The notes: generated by a model from the letters alone, not told the origin. A DNA stretch of 64,000 bases from Rhyacophila brunnea (GCA_022495005.1 JAGYXB010000799.1:62001-126000), one strand, 5' to 3'. Shown: positions 47,030 through 60,578, counted from the first letter of the stretch. Program-made: numbers and translations.

Positions 47030-47196
47030 GAAGAGATCGAAGTAGCCTGGATATAAGAGTGATCTCTGGTGGCGTCAAAGGGAGGAGGTTGTGAGGGCGT
47101 ACGCCTTCCAGATGGAGCGGATGAATTAACAATGACTGATGGAACAACATCACCGTAGGATCGCTCTAGCTAGATGGAAGGAGATTATTGGAAAGT
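47030..47196 (+). pseudogene. Remnant of a non-LTR reverse transcriptase tail
   Basis: GVKGRRL followed by GRTPSRWSG (about 47075-47120) resembles the GRPPTRWSD-type motif. HHRRIALARWKEIIGK then a stop (about 47150-47196) resembles the final conserved segment. Stops lie between, so this is a short eroded 3' piece like those at 13-17 kb. Confidence 0.45.
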
Positions 47197-48257
47197 AGGC
47201 ATTTTTGATGCAAAAAATAATTTTGCAAATTTGATAAAATTGTGTGCAAAAAATATATATTTCATAGATGTGAATATAACTAAACCGCTTCTTCAAATTA
47301 CTCTTCTTCACTTAACAAAATAGTGATATTTTTTTTAACAAAATCGTATAAATATAAATGTTATTACTATTAGGTATCGAAATCATCGAACTCGAACGTT
47401 TTTAATTTCAGGATATTGGGTTAAAAACAACATGTGAGGATCCAGGATTATTAACTCTTGATGTAACATAAAATGCTGTATGCACGTGCCGCCATAGTGA
47501 AATTTGGTTGTATTCACTCCCACGAAAGGTATGGATTGAGAAATATAAGAGTTTTGGGATACCAGCACCACAAACGTACTTATTCCAAGTAACTACCATA
47601 AAAAGTAAATCACCATTTCCGTTTCGAAAAGCCGAAGACGAATCTTCGCAATGTGAAGGTTTCCTGAAATATATAGAGATTTTTTACGAGTATGAGCTGT
47701 CAGCTAATCGCTCAATCCCATTCCCCGAATGAGGAGCGACAACGCAGGGGAGAATATTACCAATCGAGCGAAATACACATCATATCGATCGAAAAACGTG
47801 TGAATGTTACCCAACCAATACATTAAGTAGGTAATGGTACGTTAAAAGGCAAAACGTGAATAATACTACAACCGGGAATTGAGATTTGAATATACAAATA
47901 GTGCAGACCTATCTGTAGGCTGTAGGGGTTTCTTTAATTTAATAATATCATCGGTGTATGTTTAGATATCCTTTAAATATGGCTAGTAAATCATTGATAA
48001 TTAAGTATATAGTAACCAATATATTTCAAATTAATCGGATTTAACAATAATGCTTGCGAATACCTACTTGAACAAATGTGAAAAGAGGAACATCCCGCAA
48101 TATTCGGGTGTGTCCGATTCTTTCACATGATAGAAAATTGTATAACTTATAAAGCGGCACAGATACTGAAATATCTATATTTTTCCGACACTACAAAGGG
48201 ATGACCTGATTTTAAATTACATTCAATCTACCAACTTTCAGAAACGAGCCGTGATCG
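47197..48257. other. No gene seen
   Basis: A 74-codon plus frame (47508-47732) is moderately complex but matches nothing I know. The rest is AT-rich. Confidence 0.35.
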
Positions 48258-48265
48258 ATTATCAT

Positions 48266-49031
48266 TAGGGATTCCAATCCCGGGATCCCGAGCTATTCTC
48301 AATACATAATATGAATCCCGGGATTGATAAACATAATCCCGGGATTTCGGGATTGATTTTTTTATCAATTTTTATGGAAAATAAAATAAAAGCGAAAATA
48401 TAACAGAAAAAATACTTTTAATAAAAATAACTACATTAGAAATAAACTGAGTTTGAATGAAGTTTGATTTATACCCATGTGTAGGTTGCCGATTCATTTT
48501 ATTTTTTCACATAAATTATTAAAAATGAGAAAGATTGGAAAAACACAATGCTTCGCACTTTTAACGAAGTAATTCCACCATGATATCATACGTTTTACAG
48601 CAGTTTCATATTTGGATGACTAATTAGATTTATGAAGCGGAAAGGCCATAAGTACGCCATGATTATTTGCTTTACTATTTTAAATCTCGCTAATCCATTC
48701 ATTATGTCTTTACTATCAGAAACAGCAATCTCATATTAAATTCACATTATTATTTATATTACAATAATATTTACTCCATTAAACTTGTGTATTTCCAAGA
48801 TTGAACGTATACAATATTAACAATAAATGTCTTAAATAGTATAAATATAAATAAAAATATAATAAATATAAAATACTAGATTTATTTTTGACCGATTTTA
48901 TCAATGTGTAAATATAAAAATTTTATATTAACAATGGAAAAAAATGCCAATCCCGGGACCAGTCCCGGGATTGTCGAATTGTAATCCCGAAATCCCGGGA
49001 TCAGAATTTTGGCTCGGGATTGGATTCCCTA
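48266..49031 (+). mobile_element. Non-autonomous hAT-like element with CCCGGGAT repeats, copy B
   Basis: The ends TAGGGATTCCAATCCCG and, inverted, TAGGGAATCCAATCCCG are flanked by ATTATCAT on both sides (48258-48265 and 49032-49039), a perfect 8-bp duplication. It is the inverted counterpart of 32348-33056, with the same interior and only small indels. TCCCGGGAT words cluster near both ends. No coding frame. Confidence 0.92.
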
Positions 49032-49039
49032 ATTATCAT

Positions 49040-50317
49040 TTATCGAAACGACGTCCAAAGAAGTAAATGGAATAGATATAGAATAATATGAACGTTACAT
49101 AAGAAAACATTCAGCACTGTCATTAGCGCTATTGTATATTTGCACATTTGATATTGTATTCCATTTGTTTGTGGTGATAATAATATTTAAAAGAAACTAA
49201 CTATGTATAAAAAATCCATTTAATTGTGTTCAAAATATAAGACTTGGCAAAGATGTTATCCAGATGTACCGTGACTTGAAAATGAATGTACCAACCTACC
49301 TATCTAGTCAGAATATAAACAGCGCAACACATGCTCGACAACAAGAAATTTTAAAAGTTTTCAACAATATACTCAACAACGAAAACGAATCAATCGGAAC
49401 CAAAGCATCAACACTATACGGTATCTTTATTATGATTACTGTATAAATTACTACGAGTTAATGTTTACTTTGCTGAATTGACAATCTGAAGTTTTCAGAA
49501 TTCACTGAACAATTCAACTATTTACTTATAATAAAACTACAACCATAATAGAGTGCGCGCTCGTTTATAATATATATGAAAATGTCGCTAGAATGTTTGC
49601 ATTTAAAAAATATTAGCGTTTATTTCATCTCGATCGGAGGTCAAATGGCAAAGTTAGATGCAAATAATTGTGTTATTAGAATCACTAATCGGAAGGTTGG
49701 CGCGGGCGACGCAGTGCTGCCACATTAGATAGGAATGCTTCACTCACGGACAATAATTGTATGTAGAGGCAACAAGAGTGGGGAGTAGTAAAAATCTATA
49801 TATTTTGGCACCAAATGGAAAAGCCACGAATATTGTATAATATCGAAAAGCCCTGGAATGATGGATTGGATATTTATATTATGGATGGATATTTATATTA
49901 TATTGAAAAGCCTTAAAATAATAAATAGGATATGTAACTACTACTTTTTAAGATATTTAAATAAAAATAAAAATCTCCAATATTATATATTTTTTTAATT
50001 TTTTAAATTCAATCCTTTGCACTCTACGTATTAAATTTATAATTTTTATTTTAAAATATTAAACTTTTCCACTCCCGGGCAGCGCCGGGTGATACTGCTA
50101 GTGATAGATATATACGTACCTAATTAAAAGGAAATTACACCAATATTAATTCCTGAAGAAACCCAACCAGATACATTAATTAAACAATTAATACCTACTA
50201 TATTTATAAGACAATATTTTATTAATAGGAATAAGTACCTATGTTTGTATAGTCATAAGATCAGACTAGGGTTCCGTTCCGTTATGATGACTTTAACTGT
50301 ACAAAAAATTACATAGT
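49040..50317. other. No gene seen
   Basis: A 60-codon plus frame (49264-49446) is unrecognised. ACTCCCGGGCAGCGCCGGGT at about 50069 is a GC-rich inverted-repeat word in AT-rich DNA, perhaps the end of an eroded element. Confidence 0.35.
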
Positions 50318-50325
50318 AACTATGC

Positions 50326-51020
50326 CAGAGGTGGCGAACCCATGGCACGCGAGATGATTTTGCATGGCACGCGAATGTTTTATTTTGAAGAGAGAAAATA
50401 TACCTATAATAATAATAAATGGCAGATTGCATTGTATAAAAAATAGCAGGTAAATACTCTTCAAGAATAAGCATTACGTTTTATGTAATTAAATAATTTG
50501 AAAAGTAATTAAATAGGTCGGCTTTATACGTCACATAAATATTATCGCAGAAAACTCATCAGGCGGCGGAAAAAGCTGCGTCGCGAACCTCTGATTTTGA
50601 TCGATTTACAATGCTTGAGTCCACTGTAGCGAGAGAATGCCTCATCTGATTGTAAAAATTATGGTGTCAATTTGTGCGTAATGAATCATACAAGTAATTC
50701 AGTGACAAACAATTTCATTTCTAAACATGAAAATGGCTGTACCGAGAAAGAGCCAAAACTTGGTATAGCTTGTAGTAGTTATACTGGGAGACAGCTTCAA
50801 AATTGGTGGACCGATATGTATGGCGTAACTAAAAAAGTGCGAAAACTATAGAATATGTGTAATATATTCAGTGAATGATATCTAGAATATCATAATTTTT
50901 AAAATATAATTCTTAAAAACCATTTTGTTGGCCATGGAAAACTGCTCGGCACGTCAGACAGTCGAAAAATGATATTTGGGAAATTTTGGCACGAGTACGT
51001 AAAAAGATTCGCCAACCATG
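50326..51020 (-). mobile_element. hAT relic (family 2, copy 2) with perfect target duplication
   Basis: The ends CAGAGGTGGCGAACCCATGG and, inverted, CATGGTTGGCGAATCTTTTT are flanked by AACTATGC on both sides (50318-50325 and 51021-51028). The GGCACGCGAGATGATTTTGC and TTGGGAAATTTTGGCACG blocks match the inverted copy at 26616-27404. The interior is degraded, with no long transposase frame. Confidence 0.9.
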
Positions 51021-51028
51021 AACTATGC

Positions 51029-51852
51029 AGTACATACCTATTTTAATTAATATTTGATTGGTTCTTAAACAATCCAAATTTCAGCTAAGATATACAAAAG
51101 TTGTTTAAATTATGTCATTACTATTTTTAAAGACACGACAAAGCACTTTTATAGAACTACTATAATATTAGATAGGTGGATCTTCAGTGGCTAGGCGATG
51201 CGCGGATTGTGCAAATGACGCGTGCCGAACGAAATATAATTTGTCATAAAAATCCAACATGCGTCCATTTAATGTTATGTTTATTGTTATATTACTAATA
51301 ATAATAGTATATTCATTGACTTTTTTTTCTTTTTTAAGTACATACGTAAAGTTTTTTAGTCATCTTTACACGATTTAAGAATATTTTCATCCGACGCCAT
51401 GACAAAACAAATCAACGTGCGGACACCTCGACTGTCTGTTTCCGATCGGCGACTAGTGAGAAATTTCGTCGCACATAATGTTAAAAAATATTTGCCGTTT
51501 CACTGTAGTACGCTGTTAAGAATCTTAATTTTAATCATTTACGAAACGATCTCTAATAACTACTAAATACATAGTATATGGCTGACCATGATACATGTAA
51601 GTATCATATATTAGAATGTAGAAAACCCAAAAAGTTTAGAAATATTGAGGTTTGGTCTCTCTAAATTCCCCATTTGTTACACACAAGTTGTCCCTCTAAT
51701 TTCTAATTCATTAATCATTATCTTATCTGTGACTGATACCTGATAAGGATGCATTCCAATGGAATCGAATTTGTCAATAAACTGTAGGAAATTGAATGTA
51801 CTATGTATCAACAATTCATAAAATGGGTCATCAGCTATTACTTCACCACTAT
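51029..51852. other. No clear gene; part of an unrecognised minus-strand frame
   Basis: Mostly AT-rich. From 51677 to 51892 a 71-codon minus-strand frame starts at an ATG (51892) and encodes QCTNFGENA near its start. The same TNFGENA-coding string recurs inverted at 54669, which is why it is mentioned. Confidence 0.3.
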
Positions 51853-54693
51853 GGGCATTTTCGCCAAAGTTTGTACATTGCGTTTTTGGCATGTCCCATG
51901 ACTTTGATTGATTTTTTCATAGTTATTATATTATAAAATGTTGGAAAGTTATGTACTTTTAACATGCAAATTTATTAATTTACTCTATTCAATCAGTTAA
52001 ATACAACTATCTGACCTGTATATATTTTTAATTGATTATTTAGATCGAAAGGTAGTGCGTTTTTACCATGTCCCACCCATAACTTCAAATAAACAAAGTC
52101 TGATTTCGTCATTAATTTTGAGTGTGTAAAATTAAATTCGTAGTGTTTTCAACAGCTTACATTATATATTTTTGGAAAATATATAGTTTTTTCGTAAATT
52201 TGTACCACTATTGAAAAAAAATCACGTTTAAAGTGTGTCCCAGGATATTTGAAAAAGTGGAACTCCACATTCCGTTACCACGATTTTAGCATGAAGGCGA
52301 AAAATTTTCACTATAAATATGTTTTTTTTAATGTAGCAACATTTTTGTATAACACTGATCGCCATGTACACTTTTAATTGTTGGTGTGTGTCGGTATCGC
52401 TATCGGAACAGGTTGCTTTCTGGGTTGGTCATTTAAGAAGTTCCACTACTGTTACCACGATTTATAAGGTAAGAAAACACATATTTCTATTTCACATACT
52501 ACACATATGGAGCTTATCTTTCATACTACAGATATAATAAAACATATCGCAGGTTTAACAATAAAACTAAGCTAAATGTTGGCTTCAAACACTTCTGAAA
52601 CAGAATCCGTTACTTCCATTCCGAAACTATATTGGTGGTAACGTATATGTGGAATGTAAAAGTAACGAAATGGCATGCATAAAGTTGGGTTTACAGAGTG
52701 TGTTTAGTTCTTCATAGATTATAAAAAAAATTATTTTGTCTGTTCGTATGAAAAACAAAAATATTTTCATTAAAAAATATAAAAAATAACCTGACTATAA
52801 TATAATAATATAATAAAGATTTAAAAAGTATGTGATATGTCTGAATACGCAAAAATAGCGCACATAAAAGTATGGAGATAAAAAAAAACAACAGAAGGAA
52901 AAGAAAAAACACCAGACTGAAATAATTGCGAGACAGGCACTGGCTCTGTCATACTCTTTCTGTTATACGCCACCAAAATTTTAAAACTTTTCCATACATT
53001 TTAGGCATAGAAATTTATAAAAATGTATGAAAAAGTATTTTTTTGTCAGGTTTAACAGAAATGTGTACTCGATTAGATTTAATACCTAGAACTGTAGGTA
53101 TTCACGAAATGTCAGAAAAGTACGTCTTGATTACAATCAACCTGTATAGCTACATTTTATGTTGATGAATACAATTAAATTTCAAGACAACATAAAGTCG
53201 AACTTGGTTATTACGAGGAAGATGGGACCGACTGAATTTGCTTGTTATAAGCGTTACTCGTTTTATCAGAGAATAGGTATTTTTAAATGAGCATGTCACA
53301 TTACACAAAAAGCCGAAAATAAAAATTTTGGAAACCATCGTAAAAATCCCCGAAACGAGCATGGCATTCATAAACTACAAAAGAAGTTGTTTATTGTAAT
53401 TAACGCTGGTAGGTACCTACGGACTTCACAAACCTTGGATTTTTCAACCATATGCGTGGATACTTTTTTATTATTGTCGGTGAAACACCAATAAGGTAGG
53501 TACTTAGACACTTTACTAGTGTCATAAACGTAATCCGACCCCGGCGGCATCCTGTCCAATCGGATTTTATTGCTTAGGGCCGAAATGTTTTAAAACGGTC
53601 GACACATTAACAGTATTTTAGCTCGGTATATCCGATAAGTTGCTCGTTATAACAGTGAAAGAATTAAATGTATGGCGAAAATCATAAACCAATTGTCAAC
53701 AAATGTTTCGTTATTACATCCGAGATCTCGCTATGTCAGAGATCGTAATAACCGAGTTTGACTATAATTATTTTCGTAAAAGTTATATACTCCGTGCCGC
53801 GCTAGGAACTCGCGTCTGAATCCCTTGCTGATTTTTTTTTTCATATACTGTTAATTTGCTTAAAAATATTTTTTATCTGAGTTACAAATAATATAAATGC
53901 CAAATAAAGTTATGGTAATGTATAGTGTGTCAAAATTATTACCTACCTTATTTTACAAGTATTGTGAAATTTATTATAAAATATGTCTATTTTAGTGATT
54001 AAGTTTGATTGGTTTTGTTATTTTGACGCACGTTGAATATTTATCTGTCTATCAAAAAATTCAAATAAATTTCATAAAACAAAAATTTGTTTTTATGGTA
54101 ACATGTAACTTAAGCTTTCAAATTACACTCCGTTACCATTTCGTTCCATTCCGAAAATGTCCCCAAAAAAGTTGAACGTTAACTATTTTTCATTTGATTA
54201 TTAAATAACGAAACTTATTTATTTTTCCAATAAAATTTAGTAAAAGTGATTATTGTCTTTAAAAAATAGCAGAACGAACATTGATTGGTTTTTTCAAATA
54301 CTAAAGGAAAAATGCTCTGCATTATAGACATAGGGTAACGGAGGGGAACGAAATGTGCCCAAGAATTAAAATTCAATAATATTTTTTGACTATTTGTAGT
54401 TTTATTTTGAAGTGTATGGTTTTTTTAATCTAATAGAGCTCTTTTAAGTGATAAAAAGTGTTTCATTCATGTTTTAAAAGCTAAGTTTCGTAGTCACGGA
54501 ACGGAAACTTATTATGCCCAATTTCATAATAAAATGATATAAATATTGTATTAATCAATATTTTGCTGAAAAATTGCTATCACCAATTCAGTAATAGAAC
54601 AAGGAATCTGCTAGCTATATAAAATGGTTAATTTGAGTGAAAAAATAATATTACCCAAATTTCAAACATGTACAAACTTTGGCGAAAATGCCC
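51853..54693. repeat. Interval bounded by a 26-bp perfect inverted repeat with symmetric motif clusters
   Basis: GGGCATTTTCGCCAAAGTTT (from 51853) is repeated inverted at 54668-54693, 26 bp in all. Inside, words built around CCGTTACCA, TTCCATTCCG and ATGTCCC, in both orientations, cluster at 51.88-52.68 kb and 54.10-54.53 kb. The middle is free of them and holds a separate MITE (53195-53764). TGCGTTTTT(GG/AC)CATGTCCCA occurs at 51879 and 52056. This layout suggests a DNA transposon with multi-copy subterminal sites, but true ends and duplications were not found. Confidence 0.45.
53195..53764. mobile_element. pogo/Tigger-like MITE
   Basis: The left AAGTCGAACTTGGTTATTAC and the inverted right TAGTCAAACTCGGTTATTAC differ at only three positions. 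The flanks are TA (53193-53194) and TA (53765-53766). The inner words TTGTTATAAGCG and GTTATAACAG are typical of pogo-type MITEs. The 570 bp is noncoding. Confidence 0.8.
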
Positions 54694-56226
54694 CTATACA
54701 TAATATTGTTTTTACGGCACGTGTTTCGCTCAGTTGATGAGCTTTTTCAAGTATTGGACCGACATTTGCATAGAGTTTGTGTAGCGTTATATCGTCAGTA
54801 CGACGTGATAATCGGTAGAAAGGAGGTAATATTATGTTGTCGGAAAGAGATAATTAGCATTATTCCATTTCCTAATTTAATGGGGGGTGGGAATTTTTAA
54901 TGGGAAATTCGGGCAAATAAACGCCGATTCTCATTAAAAGAACAAATTTCTGTTAATTTTCATTTCAAGACATTTTTAACTGGTACCATAATGTTCTTGC
55001 AGAATCTGTTTGTCCATGAAGATCATAATATGGACCGCCACGGGGTGGAGGTTTGATTGTATAATGGATATAATAATTTTAAGCATTTACATAATTTTAC
55101 TTTAAAAAATCATGCATCCAACGACTATACTCGGTCATAAATACGTACCTACAAACGATTATTTATGTCCTATTATATATCTTAAGTAAGACTTTTAAGA
55201 GAGTAGGACGAATTAGTGTGTATTCTTTGTCTTTCTAGAATCTAGGCAGTTATAAATTTAGCCTTTTCCATCAACTCCTATCCCTCGCTAATTTTAGCTA
55301 GGTACGGGTAATATAAATATTGACAGACAAAATCATCAAAAGTACAAAAAATTACCCAACATTATTTTACGTGCTGTTAACAATAAATGGATTAATGTAC
55401 TACATTATTATGACTTTATCTGTAAAATGAACTATAACAGGTGTTGCTATAGGAAAAAGTGAATCTGTTACACTTTAGGTCTCACCAACTTAGATAATAC
55501 GAAACTGCTCGGGATAACTATACGCCATTAATATCAAATAAGGAAAAGCATGATGCCATTAAATAAATAAAATATGCATTAGCGACACTTTAATGCTATC
55601 GCTCTCAGAGAAAAAGAGAAAACACCTAAGCAACGGACGATTACCTAACGAAAACGGATGAAGGCGCAAAAGGACAGAGCGAAGAGACTAAGTGCATTAA
55701 AAACTCGGCGGATCGAAAAGACTTCAAAGGAAATTTCATTCAAGGTATTGAACTTGATGTAATTATTTCTGAGTAACGGTGAAGATACGACTCCCAGGCG
55801 TAAAAAAACGTCGACTAGCGACAACAAATTAAAATGCTTTTAAACAAATATCCAGGTAATGAGAAATCCCGGACAGAATTCAACAGAGAGCTGTCGAGGA
55901 GGAGGCAAAATCCTGTCTTAGAATTTTGCGCCACGAAAAGAGATATTATGGACATGTAATAAATATATGGGAAAACAATTGAAAATGTAATTTAAGTAAG
56001 CGGAATGAATTAAAATGTGGAAACTAGTCAATGAAGCTAGGTATCGATATAAAAACGTTCTACATATTTAGATTAAATCTATTTTTACATACAGTATCAA
56101 CTAATTCATTAGATGAAGATTCCCGTGTCATTGTATTTCAATTTCACTCATGCAATCTATGTACATCCATTAATTATAAATATTAGAGGTAAACGCATAG
56201 TTGTAAATGGAATCTAGAATCTAAAC
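54694..56226. other. No gene seen
   Basis: An ILRHEKRYYGHVIN-like string at about 55920-55965 faintly recalls the C-terminal region of non-LTR elements but is too short to call. Otherwise nothing was recognised. Confidence 0.3.
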
Positions 56227-56942
56227 CAATGTTTCCCAACGTAGGTAGTACGCCCCACCGGGGAACAATGCGCAAATCAATATTTAGTACATTTTTTTTG
56301 AAAATAATTTTTTAGATATCGCAACCATGAATTTCCGAGAAAATTACATTTGTCATTCCTATAATAATATTTAGTTGATTGCGGCGCTTTAGCGCTGTAA
56401 ATGATTTGTTATTTCGAAAAAGAAATTGTTTTGATATCACAAACTGTGGGGATTTTAGATTAAAATTGACCGAATTGTCCAAATAAAAACTCTTTGCAGC
56501 TCACATCGAGCACTAATTTACATACATAGGTAGGTACTTACTTACGAAAATTAAATTAAATAATCACAAGATAAAAAGAGCTTTATATATACCACGTTTT
56601 AAATTTTTTTTAAATTTATAAACATGACAATTCTATGTATTAATAAATATTTTTTTTGTACTTGATAGAAATACTAAGATGTCATTTTGACATTTCATAT
56701 TGATTTCCATAGTAACGCACGTATATATTAATAATTTAGTTGCTAGGACTGGACACAAGAAAAAATGTGTACTGGACAAACAAGAATACAAGCTAATAAA
56801 AACGTGGTTAAATAGTATTGCCTATGTGCATTTTTTTATTTGAAGCAATTCATTTTTTTCAGAATATGGTTAGTTAACTATGAAATTTTGATAGGTTTGA
56901 AGCGTTGAAGTGGGGCATGGCACAAATAAGGTTGGGAAACAC
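56227..56942. mobile_element. hAT-like relic with GTTTCCCAAC ends
   Basis: The left CAATGTTTCCCAACGTAGGT followed by ACGCCCCACCGGGG, and the right TGGGGCATGGCACAAATAAGG followed by TTGGGAAACA, correspond to the common hAT terminus CAGTGTTTCCCAACC with GTGGGGC inside. The flanks do not give a clean 8-bp duplication. The interior is AT-rich and noncoding. Confidence 0.6.
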
Positions 56943-59900
56943 ATTCTAGATATTTTTCAAGAATTCACAAAGTTAAAAAGTGATAAGAAATGTGTAGGTA
57001 GGGAACTCATACCGAAAGAAAGTGTCAATATGTAAATATATCTGAAGAATTTGAATAAAAAAAACTCTTTAAAACAGAATCAGCATCCTATCGAAACAAA
57101 TGTATTGTTATTTTAATACATCCATGCATGTAGGCGCTTAGATAAAAAAAACATTTAAGTAAAACAAATTAAAACACAAATTATTTAACAACTTAATAAG
57201 TACTTATTTTATAATTACATCATTTACGATCCACTAGCAGTTATTTTTGTGTTATATTATTGATATATGATTAAAATAAAATGTTAATTTCGTGAAAGTT
57301 TCCTCAATATCGTAAAATTCTATTGAAAATGGCAATTTTATTGATCGGCGTGACTGAGGTGGTTTTCAATAAAAAGTCATCGCGCTGATTGCGTATGACA
57401 TAATACTTATAATATAAAAAAATATTTAATACCAATTGATTAATTTCGGCCAAAACAACGGTGGTTTTTTTTTAATTATAAATTTATATGCAATAATGTA
57501 CCTATCGATAATCTCTTTTAGTGCAAACAATCGCTGGTAGGTTAAAACCGGTAAAATATTGTTAAAGACAAAAGTTATATTGTTAAAAATTGTATACAAT
57601 TAGATTACTCTGATACCTACGTACCTAAGTGCAGTGATTCGTGAATAGGCTTTAGATTCGCGTTGACCGAATTTAACCTCAAGTCAAACACGCGCACGAC
57701 TGCTTCTCAGTTCAAAAATATGGCCACCAAATGGTTTTTATTGTTGTATCCAGTATTGCATGGGCACTGTTGGTATAAATATAAATAAACTTCAAGAATA
57801 CCCGTAACTCTGGGAGACTGCTGGTTAGATTTTATTCAAAAATTTATCGAGAAATTCAACCATTTGTATTTAGTACATATTTAAAAGTGGTGTCAGACCA
57901 TTAATAATAATATTAGGATGTATTATTAGTTTTTTGGTAATACGTTAGGAACGTTATCAGTTGTTTCGGGATTTAAGAAGACAATGTGAGAAATTATTGA
58001 TAAATCAGTGTTATTCGCGCTGTTATAACATAACAGGCTTATATCACGTAAATTCAATGGTGTAATAATTGAAGTATATTTATTATCCAACGTTGGCAAG
58101 GAGGATCGATAATATAATAAAACCATTGCGCCGTATAAACCTCTGATGTGACAATTGTGCAAAAGTAGTTTGTTTCTTATTTTCTATTCGTTTATAGTAA
58201 GTATACCATATAGTTTAGTAAAACTCTCCAAGATATCACAAAAAAAATAATATAACTCCGATTGTGTATTATTTGATAAGAATACCTGAAATTTCCGTAG
58301 TCATCATCACATCAGAGTAATTACACACACTCGATGATGACGACCCCCACCCCAATATACATATTATTTAGATCAATCATGTTATTAAGAGATGAATTTA
58401 ACCTTCCATTTTGTGATTATAAAACAGTCTAGTCTCCCAGAAGAAGAAAAAACATCGGAGGTTTCCACAGTGCAACGACTCTATAATAATTTTATAATTT
58501 CGAAAATATAATACTAATTATGTTGTGTTTAAATACTTCGTATAAAATTGTTATGTAAATACTAATACCTCCCCTCCAACCATGTTGAAATTCGTTTACA
58601 AGTAAAACCACACCAACAGTTTCCTAATGAGGCGCGATGCTTGGGAATAATATTAAGAAATCATTGAGGAATGGCTGATATTCTTCGAGGTTAGCAGATG
58701 GATAGCAAAAATAGATTGTTGATAGATTCTGTAGGAACATATTCGCATGGTCTATTTCGATTAGGCGGTAATAAAGAATCCATGACGTGACGCTTAACGC
58801 TATCGGGCAGTTTTGTCTATGAAAATAATATTATTTTGTGCATGAAAATAATATTATTCCATTATGGTGACGGGTTTTATCAAAACTACTTATTTGGTGA
58901 TACAGTTTTATCTAGTGGATACCGTCAACACGCTTGAACACTAAACTGCTCTCATCTAAATCTTTCCAATACGTATTATGACATAGAATACATAAATAAG
59001 TACTTACTATAAAATTTAACTAATCCAGCTTCAAGATAAATTTAATACGTAGCCAATCATGTTTAATTTCCCCGATAATTAGAACAACTCCTCCGTGCCC
59101 CTGAAAAAGCGTTGACTCGATTTTTTTCTCATTCCGCATTCCTTTTTTTCCGAACGGCAGATTAATTTTAGATGAATCCCGTGATCTGTTTTTTTTTTTC
59201 AATAGCATCTAAGCAATCAACGTGATATAGGAATAATATTTAGGTCAGTGTTGTAATAAACATTTTATATTATAATTACTATAAATTAATAGGAAGCCAT
59301 GAGGGAAAATTGTCTTCCATATTATGGCAATAATGTTATCAAAGTGTGCAAACATTTTTCAAATTAAGAACAAACGGCCGATAAAGGTGTAGTTATTATT
59401 AAGTCAATATAGATTGACATAATACCATAATAATATTATTATGTACATTTCATTTTATGGTTATTACTCTATTTCGGTACCTAGCATTCACGAGTTTTCT
59501 TACATAGTGATTTTTCAATTCTACATAATTAATATTGACTCATCCTACGACTGGGAATGCAACAAAAACTGTGTCTCACATTATGGAAATACCTATCCAC
59601 ATTTTAGTCTGCTAGTCGCAATCCAAGCATATTATTCAAATAGTAAGCACGATGATCTAATTTTTAAACACCTAATAAAAAGTAGGCGTGCCGCTTCATA
59701 AACCCCCGCGTGCACTTAATACAAAAATTAACAAGTTACCAAGAAGTCAAATTGAAGTACATAATAATATAATATGCCACGTGTAGGTACTCCGTGCTAT
59801 AAAAATAAACTGTACCTAGATAGATTTAAAGCAATATCAGATTAAAATAACCCCGGAAAGAATTAACCTTACAGTAGTATAGAACGATTATTAGGGTGGG

Positions 59901-60131
59901 TGTAGGTACATACACACAGCCTTCTATAGTTATATTATTTACCATTTAATTTTGAAACAAAGTGGAAGCAATAACGTGAAAAAAACAATATATTCTTATA
60001 TTAAGTAGGTAGGTACTAATATTTAATTAAATATAATCTCACATGACGTACATTGTAACCAGGGAACTCAGAAATTGTTATGTGATTGTAACAATACGAT
60101 GTAGGGGAAACTTATACAGAATGATCCCTTA
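56943..60131. other. No gene seen
   Basis: Over 3 kb of AT-rich DNA with short frames only (the longest is an unrecognised 86-codon plus frame, 59441-59701). A short duplicated ATGAAAATAATATTATT lies at 58818 and 58842. No element ends were noticed. Confidence 0.4.
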
Positions 60132-60282
60132 AAGTGCGGCCACACCGAAAACAAGTCGCGCGACAACTCATTAAATTTTACGATAAGCATGATAATTATC
60201 GTAAAATTTCTTAAGCAATTATGATAATTATCGTAAAATTTAACGAGTTGTCGCGCGACTTGTTGCTGGTGTGGCCCCGGCA
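60132..60282. mobile_element. Fold-back MITE, copy 4
   Basis: A 151-bp palindrome, nearly identical in sequence to the inverted copy at 22686-22836. The left end is AAGTGCGGCCACACC and the right, read inward, TGCCGGGGCCACACC. The flanks are TTA (60129-60131) and TTA (60283-60285). Frames across it give the same peptide as at 22.7 kb and are artefacts of the shared repeat. Confidence 0.88.
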
Positions 60283-60578
60283 TTATGCCTAAAGCCCACC
60301 AAAAAAGCGTTCGGTGCGCTCACTACTGAGTAGGCCCCCTCCCACCCGCGCATTACCCTTCACCCATGTAATAACGGGCTCAAGGAGCACAAAATAATTA
60401 TTATTATCAGCGTCTCTCATAACAAAGCAATAAAAATATTATTAAATTTCTCGGGGCTTGTAATTAATATCGGACACGCAATAACAAAACAAAGAGTTCA
60501 CTGTTCTTAAATAATGGCTTCTCGTCCCGTCTGTCTCGTCCGTTCGAGGAGCGTGATTTTGCTTGCCGTATTCAATGA

